A stretch of 5,510 bases of DNA from Bacteroidia bacterium (GTDB lineage Bacteria > Bacteroidota > Bacteroidia > Bacteroidales > Prolixibacteraceae): NCBI GenBank assembly GCA_025358395.1, contig JANYJT010000094.1, forward strand, positions 1 to 5,510, given 5' to 3'. The stretch's first letter is position 1. Every line of letters starts with the position of its first letter. The notes below the pieces were generated by a model. The model searched no databases. It was not told the DNA's origin and saw nothing but the letters and a program-made list of their open reading frames with translations. Positions 1 through 5,510 of this stretch are shown one piece after another. The translations under genes and the position numbers were made by a program.

Positions 1-777
1 CATGGCCCAGTATTTGTCCGAAAAGATCTCCACCTCGTTGTATCCCCTGAATCCTGCCTCTTCGACCCACGACCTGATCTCGGGGACATTGATGCACCCA
101 TCTCCCATCAATCCGCGGTCGTTCAAAAAATCTGTCGTCGGCACATTCCAGTCACAAATATGAAATGCAAGAAGATGATGGTGTGCGGCACATCTTTGAA
201 TTTCAAACTGAAGTGCCGGATCCCACCAGAGGTGGTAAACATCGACAGCGACTCCAACTGAAGCAGAATGAATCATTTCGACCATATCATTCGCCTGACC
301 GAGGGTATTGATGGCCGATCGGTCGCCGGCATACATCGGATGCAGCGGCTCGATGGCCAGTCTTATCCCCGAACGCTGTGCAGCAGGCAATATTTTCACG
401 ATTCCTTCGGCAATCTGCTCTCTGGATTTCTCCAGCGACTGACCCCCATCCGCTCCACAAACCAGGACGATCATGGGTGCCCCAACGGCAGCTGCCTGTT
501 CAATGGCCAGAAGATTATCATCAATGGCATGTTGCCGTTTCTTTTTATCCACGGATGGGAAAAATCCACCACGAACGAGCGAGACAACCTCCATTTCATA
601 CACGTTGAGTAAATTTTTTACCTCTTTCAGATTTTTATTTTCCAGCACATTGCGCCAAATGGAGATGCCTTTAATTCCGGCTGCTGCATAATTCTTCACA
701 CATGCTTCGATGCCCCAGGGTTTTGTTGTCTGCGTATGCACGCAAAGTCTTGACAGATTTACAATTTCTGATACCAT
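1..777 (-). CDS. Sugar phosphate isomerase/epimerase, xylose-isomerase-like TIM barrel (C-terminus cut by window edge)
   Basis: I translated this frame by hand: 259 residues from ATG at 777-775, open to the window edge. Family members of about 275-290 residues imply only some 15-30 residues are missing. The AP_endonuc_2/xylose-isomerase-like fold is indicated by four motifs that would supply the usual Glu-Asp-His-Glu metal site: IEPLHP (E143), VAVDVYHLWWDP (D179), AFHICDWN (H206) and NEVEIFS (E248 or E250). The stretch NDRGLMGDG (219-227) is also typical of this subgroup. Such enzymes interconvert keto- and aldo-sugars or epimerise ketoses using a divalent metal; there is no signal peptide, so it should be cytoplasmic. 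The start lies 2 bp after the TGA of the hydrolase gene (TGACCATG), implying translational coupling. A TTG at 783-781 is a less likely start. The fold is well supported; the substrate is unknown. From context it probably acts on a sugar released by the hydrolase or on a product derived from it. Confidence 0.88.
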   Translation of the reverse strand, partial: MVSEIVNLSRLCVHTQTTKPWGIEACVKNYAAAGIKGISIWRNVLENKNLKEVKNLLNVYEMEVVSLVRGGFFPSVDKKKRQHAIDDNLLAIEQAAAVGAPMIVLVCGADGGQSLEKSREQIAEGIVKILPAAQRSGIRLAIEPLHPMYAGDRSAINTLGQANDMVEMIHSASVGVAVDVYHLWWDPALQFEIQRCAAHHHLLAFHICDWNVPTTDFLNDRGLMGDGCINVPEIRSWVEEAGFRGYNEVEIFSDKYWAM

Positions 778-779
778 GG

Positions 780-2159
780 TCAAATAATTCCATTAAAGAA
801 GGTGTAATAGGCATCTCCCGAGATGCTGCGCGACAAATAAAGTGCAGCTTCACGGATGTGGTAGTCGCCCCACATGCTCGATTCATTGCATGGAACAGTG
901 CGGCCCTCAGGAATATGATCCCATCCATTCGGCCGATGGTATACCGAATGAAGCAGAATGCCCTGATGTTCAGGATCCGTAGACAAATAGGGCGTCTCCA
1001 ACAACCTGGATGCTACTGTCAGTCCAGCCTGCCAGTATCGGTTACCTTCATCAAATTGACCCTGCTCTTTCAAAAAATGTCCAAGCCGAAGCAGCCCCTG
1101 AACACCAATCGCTGCAGCAGAGCTGTCGACAGGTTCGAAATCATTGTGAGGATCAGCATTCCTGGTAAGGTAGCTATTCAGATGAACCAGTCCGGGTGCT
1201 CCGGTATCCCAATATGGAATTCCGTCGGCAGGAGTATGGTCCAGGTAGAAATCACAGGTGACTTTGGCAGCTTTTGCTAAAGTTTGAATAACCTGCTCTT
1301 TTGAGTGAACAGCTCCGAATTCCTCCTCCGGAATTGTACTCAGAAATTCGAGTTCTTCTGCAAATCCGAGCATGGCCCATGCCAATCCTCGGGTCCATGT
1401 GGTAAATCCGGAATAACCTTGCTGGGAATTCGGACATCGGTAGTTTCCGTCGTTGGGATTGAAAATAGATTCATGAGCGGTCCTTCCACGAATATCATAG
1501 CTATCCCGGCCTTCGCCGTAATAAACAGAATATTTTGCCGTGGCAAGCAGATGCTCAATTCCACGTTGAAAAAGAGAAATGTGTTTGTCGTTTTCTCCGG
1601 GAAGGTAATGTCCAAGCTTGTGCGCCATCATCAAAACTCTGCACGATCTTATTGTATCGACAAACAATGAGTGAGGCCCGTTAAAGGAGTAAATAAATCC
1701 GCCTTCCGGGATATTGCTCCACCTGTTTGCCTGAACCGCGCCCGAAGCTTTGAGGGCCAGCTCGTAGAAATTCTTTTCCCATGCATTGAACGGAATCTTA
1801 CCCTCCTGCATCAGGCGATGGAGATTCCCGTAGGTACTTACATTGTTAAACCCGTGATCATGAACCCCAACATGGCTGATGTGAGGAGCCATTGAACCGA
1901 TTGTATTCCGGCGGGCTATATCCAGAAAAGTTTCATCGCCTGTGGCATCAAACTGGAGAATGGCCGATCCAAACCGAAATCCCTGAGTCCATTCGGTCCA
2001 GCCACGCGAAGTATATTTCCCATTTTTGGTAAATACCGGAGCACCCAAAGCCGTGTCATACTCCTTTTCTATGGCTAGAATCTTTTCGCCGGAGAGTTTC
2101 CAGAAATTGTCCAGTCTGGCTTTTAGATCGGAGGGTTGGAGGTGGTAGTTTGAAATCAT
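780..2159 (-). CDS. Glycoside hydrolase family 88 protein, unsaturated glucuronyl hydrolase-like
   Basis: This 459-residue protein resembles unsaturated glucuronyl hydrolases, which hydrate the C4-C5 double bond left by polysaccharide lyases and so release an unsaturated uronate that rearranges to a keto form. From memory of Bacillus sp. GL1 UGL, HDHGF (H100, D101) matches H87/D88 and VDTI (D168) matches D149, the catalytic pair. W57 (WTQGF) matches W42, H229 matches H193, and Q247, W255, R257 and W261 keep the spacing of Q211, W219, R221 and W225. VDSSAAAI (344-351) and MWGDYHIREAALYL (429-442) are further (alpha/alpha)6-barrel signatures. It is longer than the 377-residue Bacillus enzyme, partly from an insert after WDTGAPG (317-323). 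The usual DDS between Q211 and W219 reads GFT here (251-253), so linkage specificity may differ. No signal peptide is seen, so it is likely cytoplasmic, acting after import. An in-frame TGA at 2183-2181 with no intervening ATG fixes the start. GH105 is a less likely alternative. Confidence 0.9.
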   Translation of the reverse strand: MISNYHLQPSDLKARLDNFWKLSGEKILAIEKEYDTALGAPVFTKNGKYTSRGWTEWTQGFRFGSAILQFDATGDETFLDIARRNTIGSMAPHISHVGVHDHGFNNVSTYGNLHRLMQEGKIPFNAWEKNFYELALKASGAVQANRWSNIPEGGFIYSFNGPHSLFVDTIRSCRVLMMAHKLGHYLPGENDKHISLFQRGIEHLLATAKYSVYYGEGRDSYDIRGRTAHESIFNPNDGNYRCPNSQQGYSGFTTWTRGLAWAMLGFAEELEFLSTIPEEEFGAVHSKEQVIQTLAKAAKVTCDFYLDHTPADGIPYWDTGAPGLVHLNSYLTRNADPHNDFEPVDSSAAAIGVQGLLRLGHFLKEQGQFDEGNRYWQAGLTVASRLLETPYLSTDPEHQGILLHSVYHRPNGWDHIPEGRTVPCNESSMWGDYHIREAALYLSRSISGDAYYTFFNGII

Positions 2160-2218
2160 GAAATGTACGGTGTTGATTTGTCAGCTGACTGATATTCAAT
2201 ATTAGGTAATTTACTCAT
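2156..2218 (-). CDS. Possible 20-codon leader ORF overlapping the GH88 start
   Basis: In the leader of the GH88 gene, ATG at 2218-2216 opens a 20-codon frame whose TGA (2158-2156) shares ATGA with the GH88 ATG at 2159-2157. The predicted peptide begins MSKLPNIEYQ and ends STPYIS; I recognise nothing in it. An in-frame TAA at 2227-2225 lies just upstream, so this is not the tail of a longer open frame. The stop-start overlap is the geometry used for coupled translation or upstream-ORF control, but in a 107-bp spacer such an overlap can arise by chance. No ribosome binding site is seen. Low confidence that it is translated. Confidence 0.2.
   Translation of the reverse strand: MSKLPNIEYQSADKSTPYIS
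2180..2202. promoter_or_regulatory. Two adjacent small palindromes in the GH88 leader (candidate operator)
   Basis: GTCAGCTGAC at 2180-2189 is a perfect 10-bp palindrome. It is followed two bases later by ATATTCAATAT at 2192-2202, an inverted repeat with 5-bp arms around one base. Both lie 20-45 bases before the GH88 start, where a dimeric transcription factor could sit. No regulator is encoded in the window and no known operator is matched, so the regulatory role is inferred. Confidence 0.25.
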
Positions 2219-2241
2219 AAAATCTTATTCCTGAAAGAGTC

Positions 2242-2284
2242 TTCCCCGTTTCTACGCTTCCCCGTTTCACGTTTCTTTCCCCGT
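2242..2284. repeat. Three short direct repeats (plus strand TTCCCCGT) spanning the MFS stop codon
   Basis: TTCCCCGT (ACGGGGAA on the coding strand) occurs at 2242-2249, 2258-2265 and 2277-2284, with start spacings of 16 and 19 bases. The first two copies belong to a longer identical 12-mer, CTTCCCCGTTTC (2241-2252 and 2257-2268), four bases apart. The MFS stop codon (2269-2267) overlaps the second 12-mer, and the third copy encodes part of the C-terminal TGKE. It may be a small tandem duplication that extended the gene end, or a repeated protein-binding site. Confidence 0.5.
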
Positions 2285-3484
2285 CTTCGGCAGAAACGCC
2301 ACAATCACAGCCCCAAACAAGGCCAGTCCAATCAGAAAGGAAAATCCAATCGCGTAGCTTTTTGTGGGCACATCATACAAATGACCGATCAGCATGGGGA
2401 AAAGTGATTCGGCAATACCATCCGCTACCAGGATGATTCCCATGGTACGGCCCAGGGCTCGTATACCAAATAAATCGGCCGCCATCAAAGGAATAATCAT
2501 GTAGTCGCCACCCAGTCCGATACCGAAGATGATGGCAAAAATATAGATCCTACCGGGGAAGTCGGGAAGCAACAATAGTGGTATGGCACTGGCAACGATC
2601 ATGTAAATCAGGATCATGACGTATTTTCGGTTGATAAGATCGGCCAGAAAACCCATCAACACCCGACCGGCCAGACTTGAGAACATTACAAAGGACATCA
2701 CTTGAGCAGCGTGAGCTTGGGAATAGTCCAAATCCCGGAGGTAGAGTTTCATGTGCTGCATGATGCTGCCAACGGCTCCGATGGAACACGCGCTTCCGAA
2801 AAGCAAGAGCCAAAAATTGGGATTTTGAAGTATCGATTTGATCGGAACAATTTCGGTTGGTTTTGATTGAGCAACCAACTCTCTGGAATTGTCTCTGATG
2901 AACCAGGCCATTGGAAAGGCGATCAAAACAATCAGCATGCCAAGCGTTGCCAGCGCCATATGCCAGCCCAGATTTTTTTCCAGCACGGCCGAAATCAGTG
3001 GAACCAGGGCTCCACCGGTACCGATTCCCAAATAGGCAATGCCCATTGCTTTTCCCCTGTTTTTGTCGAACCATCTGGATATCAAGACCTGGCATGGAAG
3101 CGGGCCGCCAAAAACATAGCCCAGGGCATTGAAAACATAGAACAGATAAAATGCAGGCAGTGAGCTCGCAAAGCTCAGCCCTATTAATGCAGTTCCGGCA
3201 AACAATACTCCTGTCAGCATCAATTTTCGCGGACCATAAGCATCGATCAGCCATCCGGCAAGGAAACCAAATAATGGAGCCACCAACAATTTCCCAAGCG
3301 CATTGCCGGAAGTGACGACGGACCTGGACCATCCAAACTCCTTCGTCATGAAATCGTAAAAGAAAGGTGGGCCGTAAAGTGCAAATCCAACAATCGCAAA
3401 TAATGCCAGAAAGGCCGTTACAAGGATATAGGTTTGCGAACTGCGCTTATTCCCATTCACGCTTACTTCTTGTATTACACTCAT
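2267..3484 (-). CDS. MFS transporter, oxalate/formate antiporter (OFA)/monocarboxylate-like
   Basis: This 405-residue inner-membrane protein has about twelve hydrophobic segments, roughly at residues 19-39, 56-80, 88-105, 110-130, 148-168, 174-196, 223-243, 258-280, 287-306, 312-330, 345-367 and 376-398, with a polar loop at 197-222. The MFS signature between TM2 and TM3 is clear (GWLIDAYGPRK, 77-87), with a degenerate copy between TM8 and TM9 (GFLADLINRKY, 278-288). GGPLPCQVLISRWF (126-139) followed by KNRGKAMGIAYLGIGTGG (141-158) is typical of OFA/MCT-like carriers, which move organic acids or acidic sugars by symport or antiport. It lies upstream of the GH88 and isomerase genes on the same strand, which suggests it imports a uronate-containing sugar; the substrate is an inference. 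The length fits a complete carrier. No Shine-Dalgarno sequence precedes the ATG. It probably heads the operon, with a candidate promoter at 3516-3545. Confidence 0.88.
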   Translation of the reverse strand: MSVIQEVSVNGNKRSSQTYILVTAFLALFAIVGFALYGPPFFYDFMTKEFGWSRSVVTSGNALGKLLVAPLFGFLAGWLIDAYGPRKLMLTGVLFAGTALIGLSFASSLPAFYLFYVFNALGYVFGGPLPCQVLISRWFDKNRGKAMGIAYLGIGTGGALVPLISAVLEKNLGWHMALATLGMLIVLIAFPMAWFIRDNSRELVAQSKPTEIVPIKSILQNPNFWLLLFGSACSIGAVGSIMQHMKLYLRDLDYSQAHAAQVMSFVMFSSLAGRVLMGFLADLINRKYVMILIYMIVASAIPLLLLPDFPGRIYIFAIIFGIGLGGDYMIIPLMAADLFGIRALGRTMGIILVADGIAESLFPMLIGHLYDVPTKSYAIGFSFLIGLALFGAVIVAFLPKTGKET

Positions 3485-3511
3485 TTGATGGTAATTTCTT
3501 AATTTTGATGG
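3484..3511. repeat. Direct repeat TTTGATGG x2 near the MFS start
   Basis: TTTGATGG is found at 3484-3491, at the MFS start codon, and at 3504-3511, just downstream of the candidate -7 element. Their starts are 20 bp apart, about two helical turns, a spacing compatible with a regulator binding one face of the DNA. It could equally be chance in A/T-rich DNA. Confidence 0.25.
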
Positions 3512-3515
3512 ACTA

Positions 3516-3545
3516 CTAAGATAGCAGATTTGGGAATAAATACAA
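3516..3545 (-). promoter_or_regulatory. Candidate Bacteroidota-type promoter for the MFS-GH88-isomerase operon
   Basis: On the minus strand, TATCTTAG (3523-3516) matches the Bacteroidota -7 consensus TAnnTTTG at all but one fixed position. TTG (3545-3543) lies 19 bases upstream, within the usual spacing for the -33 element. The -7 box ends about 31 bases before the MFS ATG, leaving room for a short leader. The match is by eye only, and the assignment assumes the organism uses the Bacteroidota primary sigma factor. Confidence 0.35.
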
Positions 3546-3578
3546 TCTATAAAAACTTCCTCGCATGAATTTCTTTCC

Positions 3579-3586
3579 TATCTTTC
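3579..3586 (+). promoter_or_regulatory. Weak candidate -7 element for the small membrane protein gene
   Basis: TATCTTTC matches TAnnTTTG except at the last base and lies 28 bases before the ATG at 3615. No TTG or TTTG is found at the expected -33 distance, and TTAATTTG (3589-3596) is an equally close alternative. The surrounding 130-bp divergent region (3485-3614) is A/T rich and shows no other strong signal. Confidence 0.15.
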
Positions 3587-3614
3587 CTTTAATTTGTAGT
3601 CTATAAATTGAATT

Positions 3615-4064
3615 ATGCTTTACAACAACAAAACTTATCTCAAATTCTTGAAAAACAGCCTTATGATCTCAGGATTGTTCCTATTGTTAAGTATGATTAC
3701 ATTTATATATTTTGAGAAATTTGAGGTCGTCCTGGGCCTTTCGATTTTTTTTATCGTAGCTTTAGTCCTTAACAGGATACTAAATTTCAACTTTGTCCGT
3801 TTTCAGCTTGAAAAAAACAATCTGATGATTCGTTATTATCCGCTCTTTTCGGTCGACCGGAATTATGAGGCCATCGAGTTACCCTTCGCTTCCTTGCGAC
3901 ATATTAAAGTAAAAAAATATCTCTTCGGACTTAAATGGGACTTGCATTTAACTGTCAAGTTAAAACAAGGAATGGCAAGTTACCCTGCCATATGTCTTAC
4001 TGCTGTTCCGCTTAAAGAAAGAAGAAAAATTGTTGAGGCCTTAAAAGATCTCATAACCCATTAG
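3615..4064 (+). CDS. Hypothetical two-TM membrane protein with a C-terminal bacterial-PH-like domain
   Basis: I do not recognise a named family for this 149-residue protein. Two hydrophobic segments at about residues 15-32 and 36-54 form a hairpin with a very short acidic turn (FEKFE, 33-37). They are followed by an alternating beta-type region (about 60-130) and an amphipathic helix (PLKERRKIVEALKDLI, 132-147). This order (membrane hairpin, small beta domain, closing helix) resembles bacterial PH-domain (bPH-like) membrane proteins often annotated as hypothetical in Bacteroidota; that resemblance is inference. The helix is rich in Lys and Arg. The gene is more A/T rich than its neighbours. 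It is divergent from the MFS gene and converges with the branching enzyme gene, with 17 bp between their stop codons and no clear terminator hairpin, so it is probably transcribed alone. A/T-rich sequence and no Shine-Dalgarno precede the ATG. The gene looks real; its function is unknown. Confidence 0.72.
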   Translation: MLYNNKTYLKFLKNSLMISGLFLLLSMITFIYFEKFEVVLGLSIFFIVALVLNRILNFNFVRFQLEKNNLMIRYYPLFSVDRNYEAIELPFASLRHIKVKKYLFGLKWDLHLTVKLKQGMASYPAICLTAVPLKERRKIVEALKDLITH

Positions 4065-4081
4065 TTGAGTTTAAATTCCAT

Positions 4082-5510
4082 TCACCTCACCTTTGTGTAA
4101 GCCTGCTGTTGCAGAACGATCCCCGTCCTTGCAGGAAGATAGAGTTTAAGCTGGTGCGGAGATCCAAGTCCGCTTTCGGGCAACGAGTAATAAGTCATCC
4201 GATCGTCTACTCTGTTAAAACCTCCATAAATGTGAGCATCTGTCTGAAAAATCATCTTATATTTAGCTGGATCACAATGAATACCATAATCTTCAAATGA
4301 CTTATCCGGATTAAAATTGAAGACAAACAGCAAGTTCTTACGTTTGAAGGCAAGAACCTGATCCGGCATGTTGTCATGGATGCGCCATACTTCCGGTACT
4401 TCCAACAATCTTTCCTTCCTGAAAAGATGGATCATATCCTTGTCAAAATCCAGCAACCAATGAAACTTCAGCTCAGTTTCCTCTGCAATGCTCCAGATTC
4501 TTCGTGCATGCTGGTAGGACCAACCATTGCCTTCCCTTGGAAAATCGATCCATTCCGGATGACCAAATTCATTTCCCATGAAATTAAGGTAGGCTCCTCC
4601 TGCGCATCCAATGGTGATCAAACGAATCATTTTATGCAACGCGATGCCTCTGTCAACCGTCAAATTGGGCTGATCTTTGCGCATGCTGTAATACATCTCC
4701 TTATCTATCAGTCTGAATATAACCGTTTTATCGCCTACCATTGCCTGGTCATGACTCTCAACATAACTAACCACCTTCTCTTCCGTCCGGTGGGCTGTCA
4801 ACTCATGAAACAGGTGACCAACATTCCATTCCTGATCCTGCTGCTCCTTGATGAGCTTGATCCATAAGTCAGGTACCCCCATCGACATCCTGTAGTCGAA
4901 TCCCAAGCCTCCGCTGGCAAGAGGCGCCGCAAGTCCGGGCAGACCGCTCATCTCTTCGGCAATTGAAAGTACATTCGGATTTACCTCATGGGCAAGCTTG
5001 TTCGCCAGCATAAAATAGACCACCGCGTCATCATCCAGATTAGGTGTAAAATAGTCGGAATAACTGGTAAAGGCTTTCCCCAGACCATGGTCATAATAAA
5101 GCATGCTGGTTACTCCATCAAAGCGAAAACCATCGAAGCGGAATTCCGTCAGCCAATATTTTATATTTGAAAGAAGGAAGTGTATTACCTCATTCTTAGC
5201 ATAATCGAAACAAAATGAATCCCAGGCAGGATGTTCTCCCCTGGCTCCTTCATGGAAAAACTGGGTTCGGGTACCATCATACAATCCAAGCCCTTCATTC
5301 ACGTTTTTTACAGCATGGGAATGAACCAGATCCATCACAACAGAAATTCCCATTCCATGGGCTTCATCGATCAGGTGTTTCAACTCTTCGGGCGTTCCGA
5401 ATCTGGAGGAGGGGGCAAAGAAACTTGAGACATGATAACCAAAACTTCCATAATACGGATGTTCCGGAATAGCCATTAATTGTATGGTGTTGTATCCGGC
5501 AGCTTTTATA
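4082..5510 (-). CDS. glgB: 1,4-alpha-glucan branching enzyme, GH13 subfamily 8 (eukaryote-like); N-terminus outside window
   Basis: The frame is open through the right edge: upstream of the Met at 5476 it continues as IKAAGYNTIQL, which joins smoothly to the conserved MAIPEHPYYGSFGYHV, so this Met is internal. About 475 residues are visible; eukaryote-type branching enzymes have about 670-700, so the CBM48 and first barrel part lie outside. Counting from that Met, the GH13 regions are VMDLVHSH (D49, H54), GFRFDGVTSM (nucleophile D120), IAEEMSG (acid/base E174) and VESHDQAMVGDK (D243, transition-state Asp). The last two closely resemble human GBE1-type sequences (AEDVSG, AESHDQALVGDK) and differ from the E. 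coli GlgB type. GNEFGHPEWIDFPREGNGWS (301-320) is also diagnostic. A beta-rich C-terminal domain (about 370-464) closes the protein. It transfers alpha-1,4 chains to make alpha-1,6 branches in glycogen, in the cytoplasm. It is unrelated in pathway to the uronate genes. Confidence 0.95.
   Translation of the reverse strand, partial: IKAAGYNTIQLMAIPEHPYYGSFGYHVSSFFAPSSRFGTPEELKHLIDEAHGMGISVVMDLVHSHAVKNVNEGLGLYDGTRTQFFHEGARGEHPAWDSFCFDYAKNEVIHFLLSNIKYWLTEFRFDGFRFDGVTSMLYYDHGLGKAFTSYSDYFTPNLDDDAVVYFMLANKLAHEVNPNVLSIAEEMSGLPGLAAPLASGGLGFDYRMSMGVPDLWIKLIKEQQDQEWNVGHLFHELTAHRTEEKVVSYVESHDQAMVGDKTVIFRLIDKEMYYSMRKDQPNLTVDRGIALHKMIRLITIGCAGGAYLNFMGNEFGHPEWIDFPREGNGWSYQHARRIWSIAEETELKFHWLLDFDKDMIHLFRKERLLEVPEVWRIHDNMPDQVLAFKRKNLLFVFNFNPDKSFEDYGIHCDPAKYKMIFQTDAHIYGGFNRVDDRMTYYSLPESGLGSPHQLKLYLPARTGIVLQQQAYTKVR

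Noticed and set aside
259..960. Repeated 12-mer TGAAGCAGAATG at 259-270 and 949-960
   Set aside because: The copies are read in different frames of two unrelated genes, with no shared flanks; it looks coincidental.
702..1280. 192-codon plus-strand frame antisense to GH88 and the isomerase start
   Set aside because: It is a shadow of two well-supported minus-strand genes and has no domain-like features.
2550..3332. 260-codon minus-strand open frame inside the MFS gene
   Set aside because: It is an alternative frame of the transporter; its translation is low-complexity, rich in Cys, Trp and Arg, with no recognisable motif, while the overlapping frame is a clear 12-TM carrier.
3941..3969. Hairpin TTTAACT-GTCA-AGTTAAA (3947-3964) with outer CTTG/CAAG arms
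   Set aside because: It lies inside the coding region of the small membrane protein, has an A/T-rich stem and no following T-run, so it is not a convincing terminator and is probably chance.
4065..4081. Bidirectional terminator between the convergent genes
   Set aside because: The 17-bp gap holds only the imperfect palindrome GAGTTTAAATTC nearby, without a G/C stem or T-tract; there is not enough to call a terminator.
4082..5476. A complete 464-residue amylase starting at the Met at 5476
   Set aside because: The frame continues upstream to the window edge with residues that match the branching-enzyme family immediately before this Met, so it is internal to a longer protein.

Overview
The window suggests a free-living Gram-negative bacterium of the Bacteroidota/Balneolota/Rhodothermota type. 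The reasons are its moderate base composition, the lack of Shine-Dalgarno sequences before the starts that can be seen, a promoter-like element of the Bacteroidota form (TTG then TAnnTTTG), and a glycogen branching enzyme of the eukaryote-like GH13_8 type common in Bacteroidota. The lineage is an inference; no marker gene is present.

Layout. Positions 1-3484 hold three genes on the minus strand, read right to left: an MFS transporter (3484-2267), a GH88 unsaturated-glucuronyl-hydrolase-like enzyme (2159-780), and a xylose-isomerase-like TIM-barrel sugar isomerase/epimerase (777 running off the left edge). Transporter and hydrolase are separated by a 107-bp leader. The leader holds a triple short repeat, two small palindromes and a 20-codon reading frame overlapping the hydrolase start by ATGA. 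Hydrolase and isomerase are separated by only 2 bp. A 130-bp divergent intergenic region (3485-3614) carries the likely operon promoter. A short plus-strand gene for a two-TM membrane protein of unknown function follows (3615-4064). It converges, with 17 bp between stop codons, on the C-terminal two-thirds of a glycogen branching enzyme (5510-4082, minus strand, N-terminus outside the window).

How the genes work together. The three left-hand genes read as a small uptake-and-catabolism cassette for uronic-acid-containing (probably lyase-derived, unsaturated) oligosaccharides. The MFS carrier would import the sugar, the apparently cytoplasmic GH88 enzyme would release the unsaturated uronate, and the TIM-barrel enzyme would isomerise a released sugar. 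No polysaccharide lyase, SusC/D pair, KduI or KduD is visible, so the substrate and the exact isomerase step are inferred. The branching enzyme belongs to glycogen metabolism and looks functionally separate. No RNA genes, mobile elements, CRISPR arrays or origins were seen.
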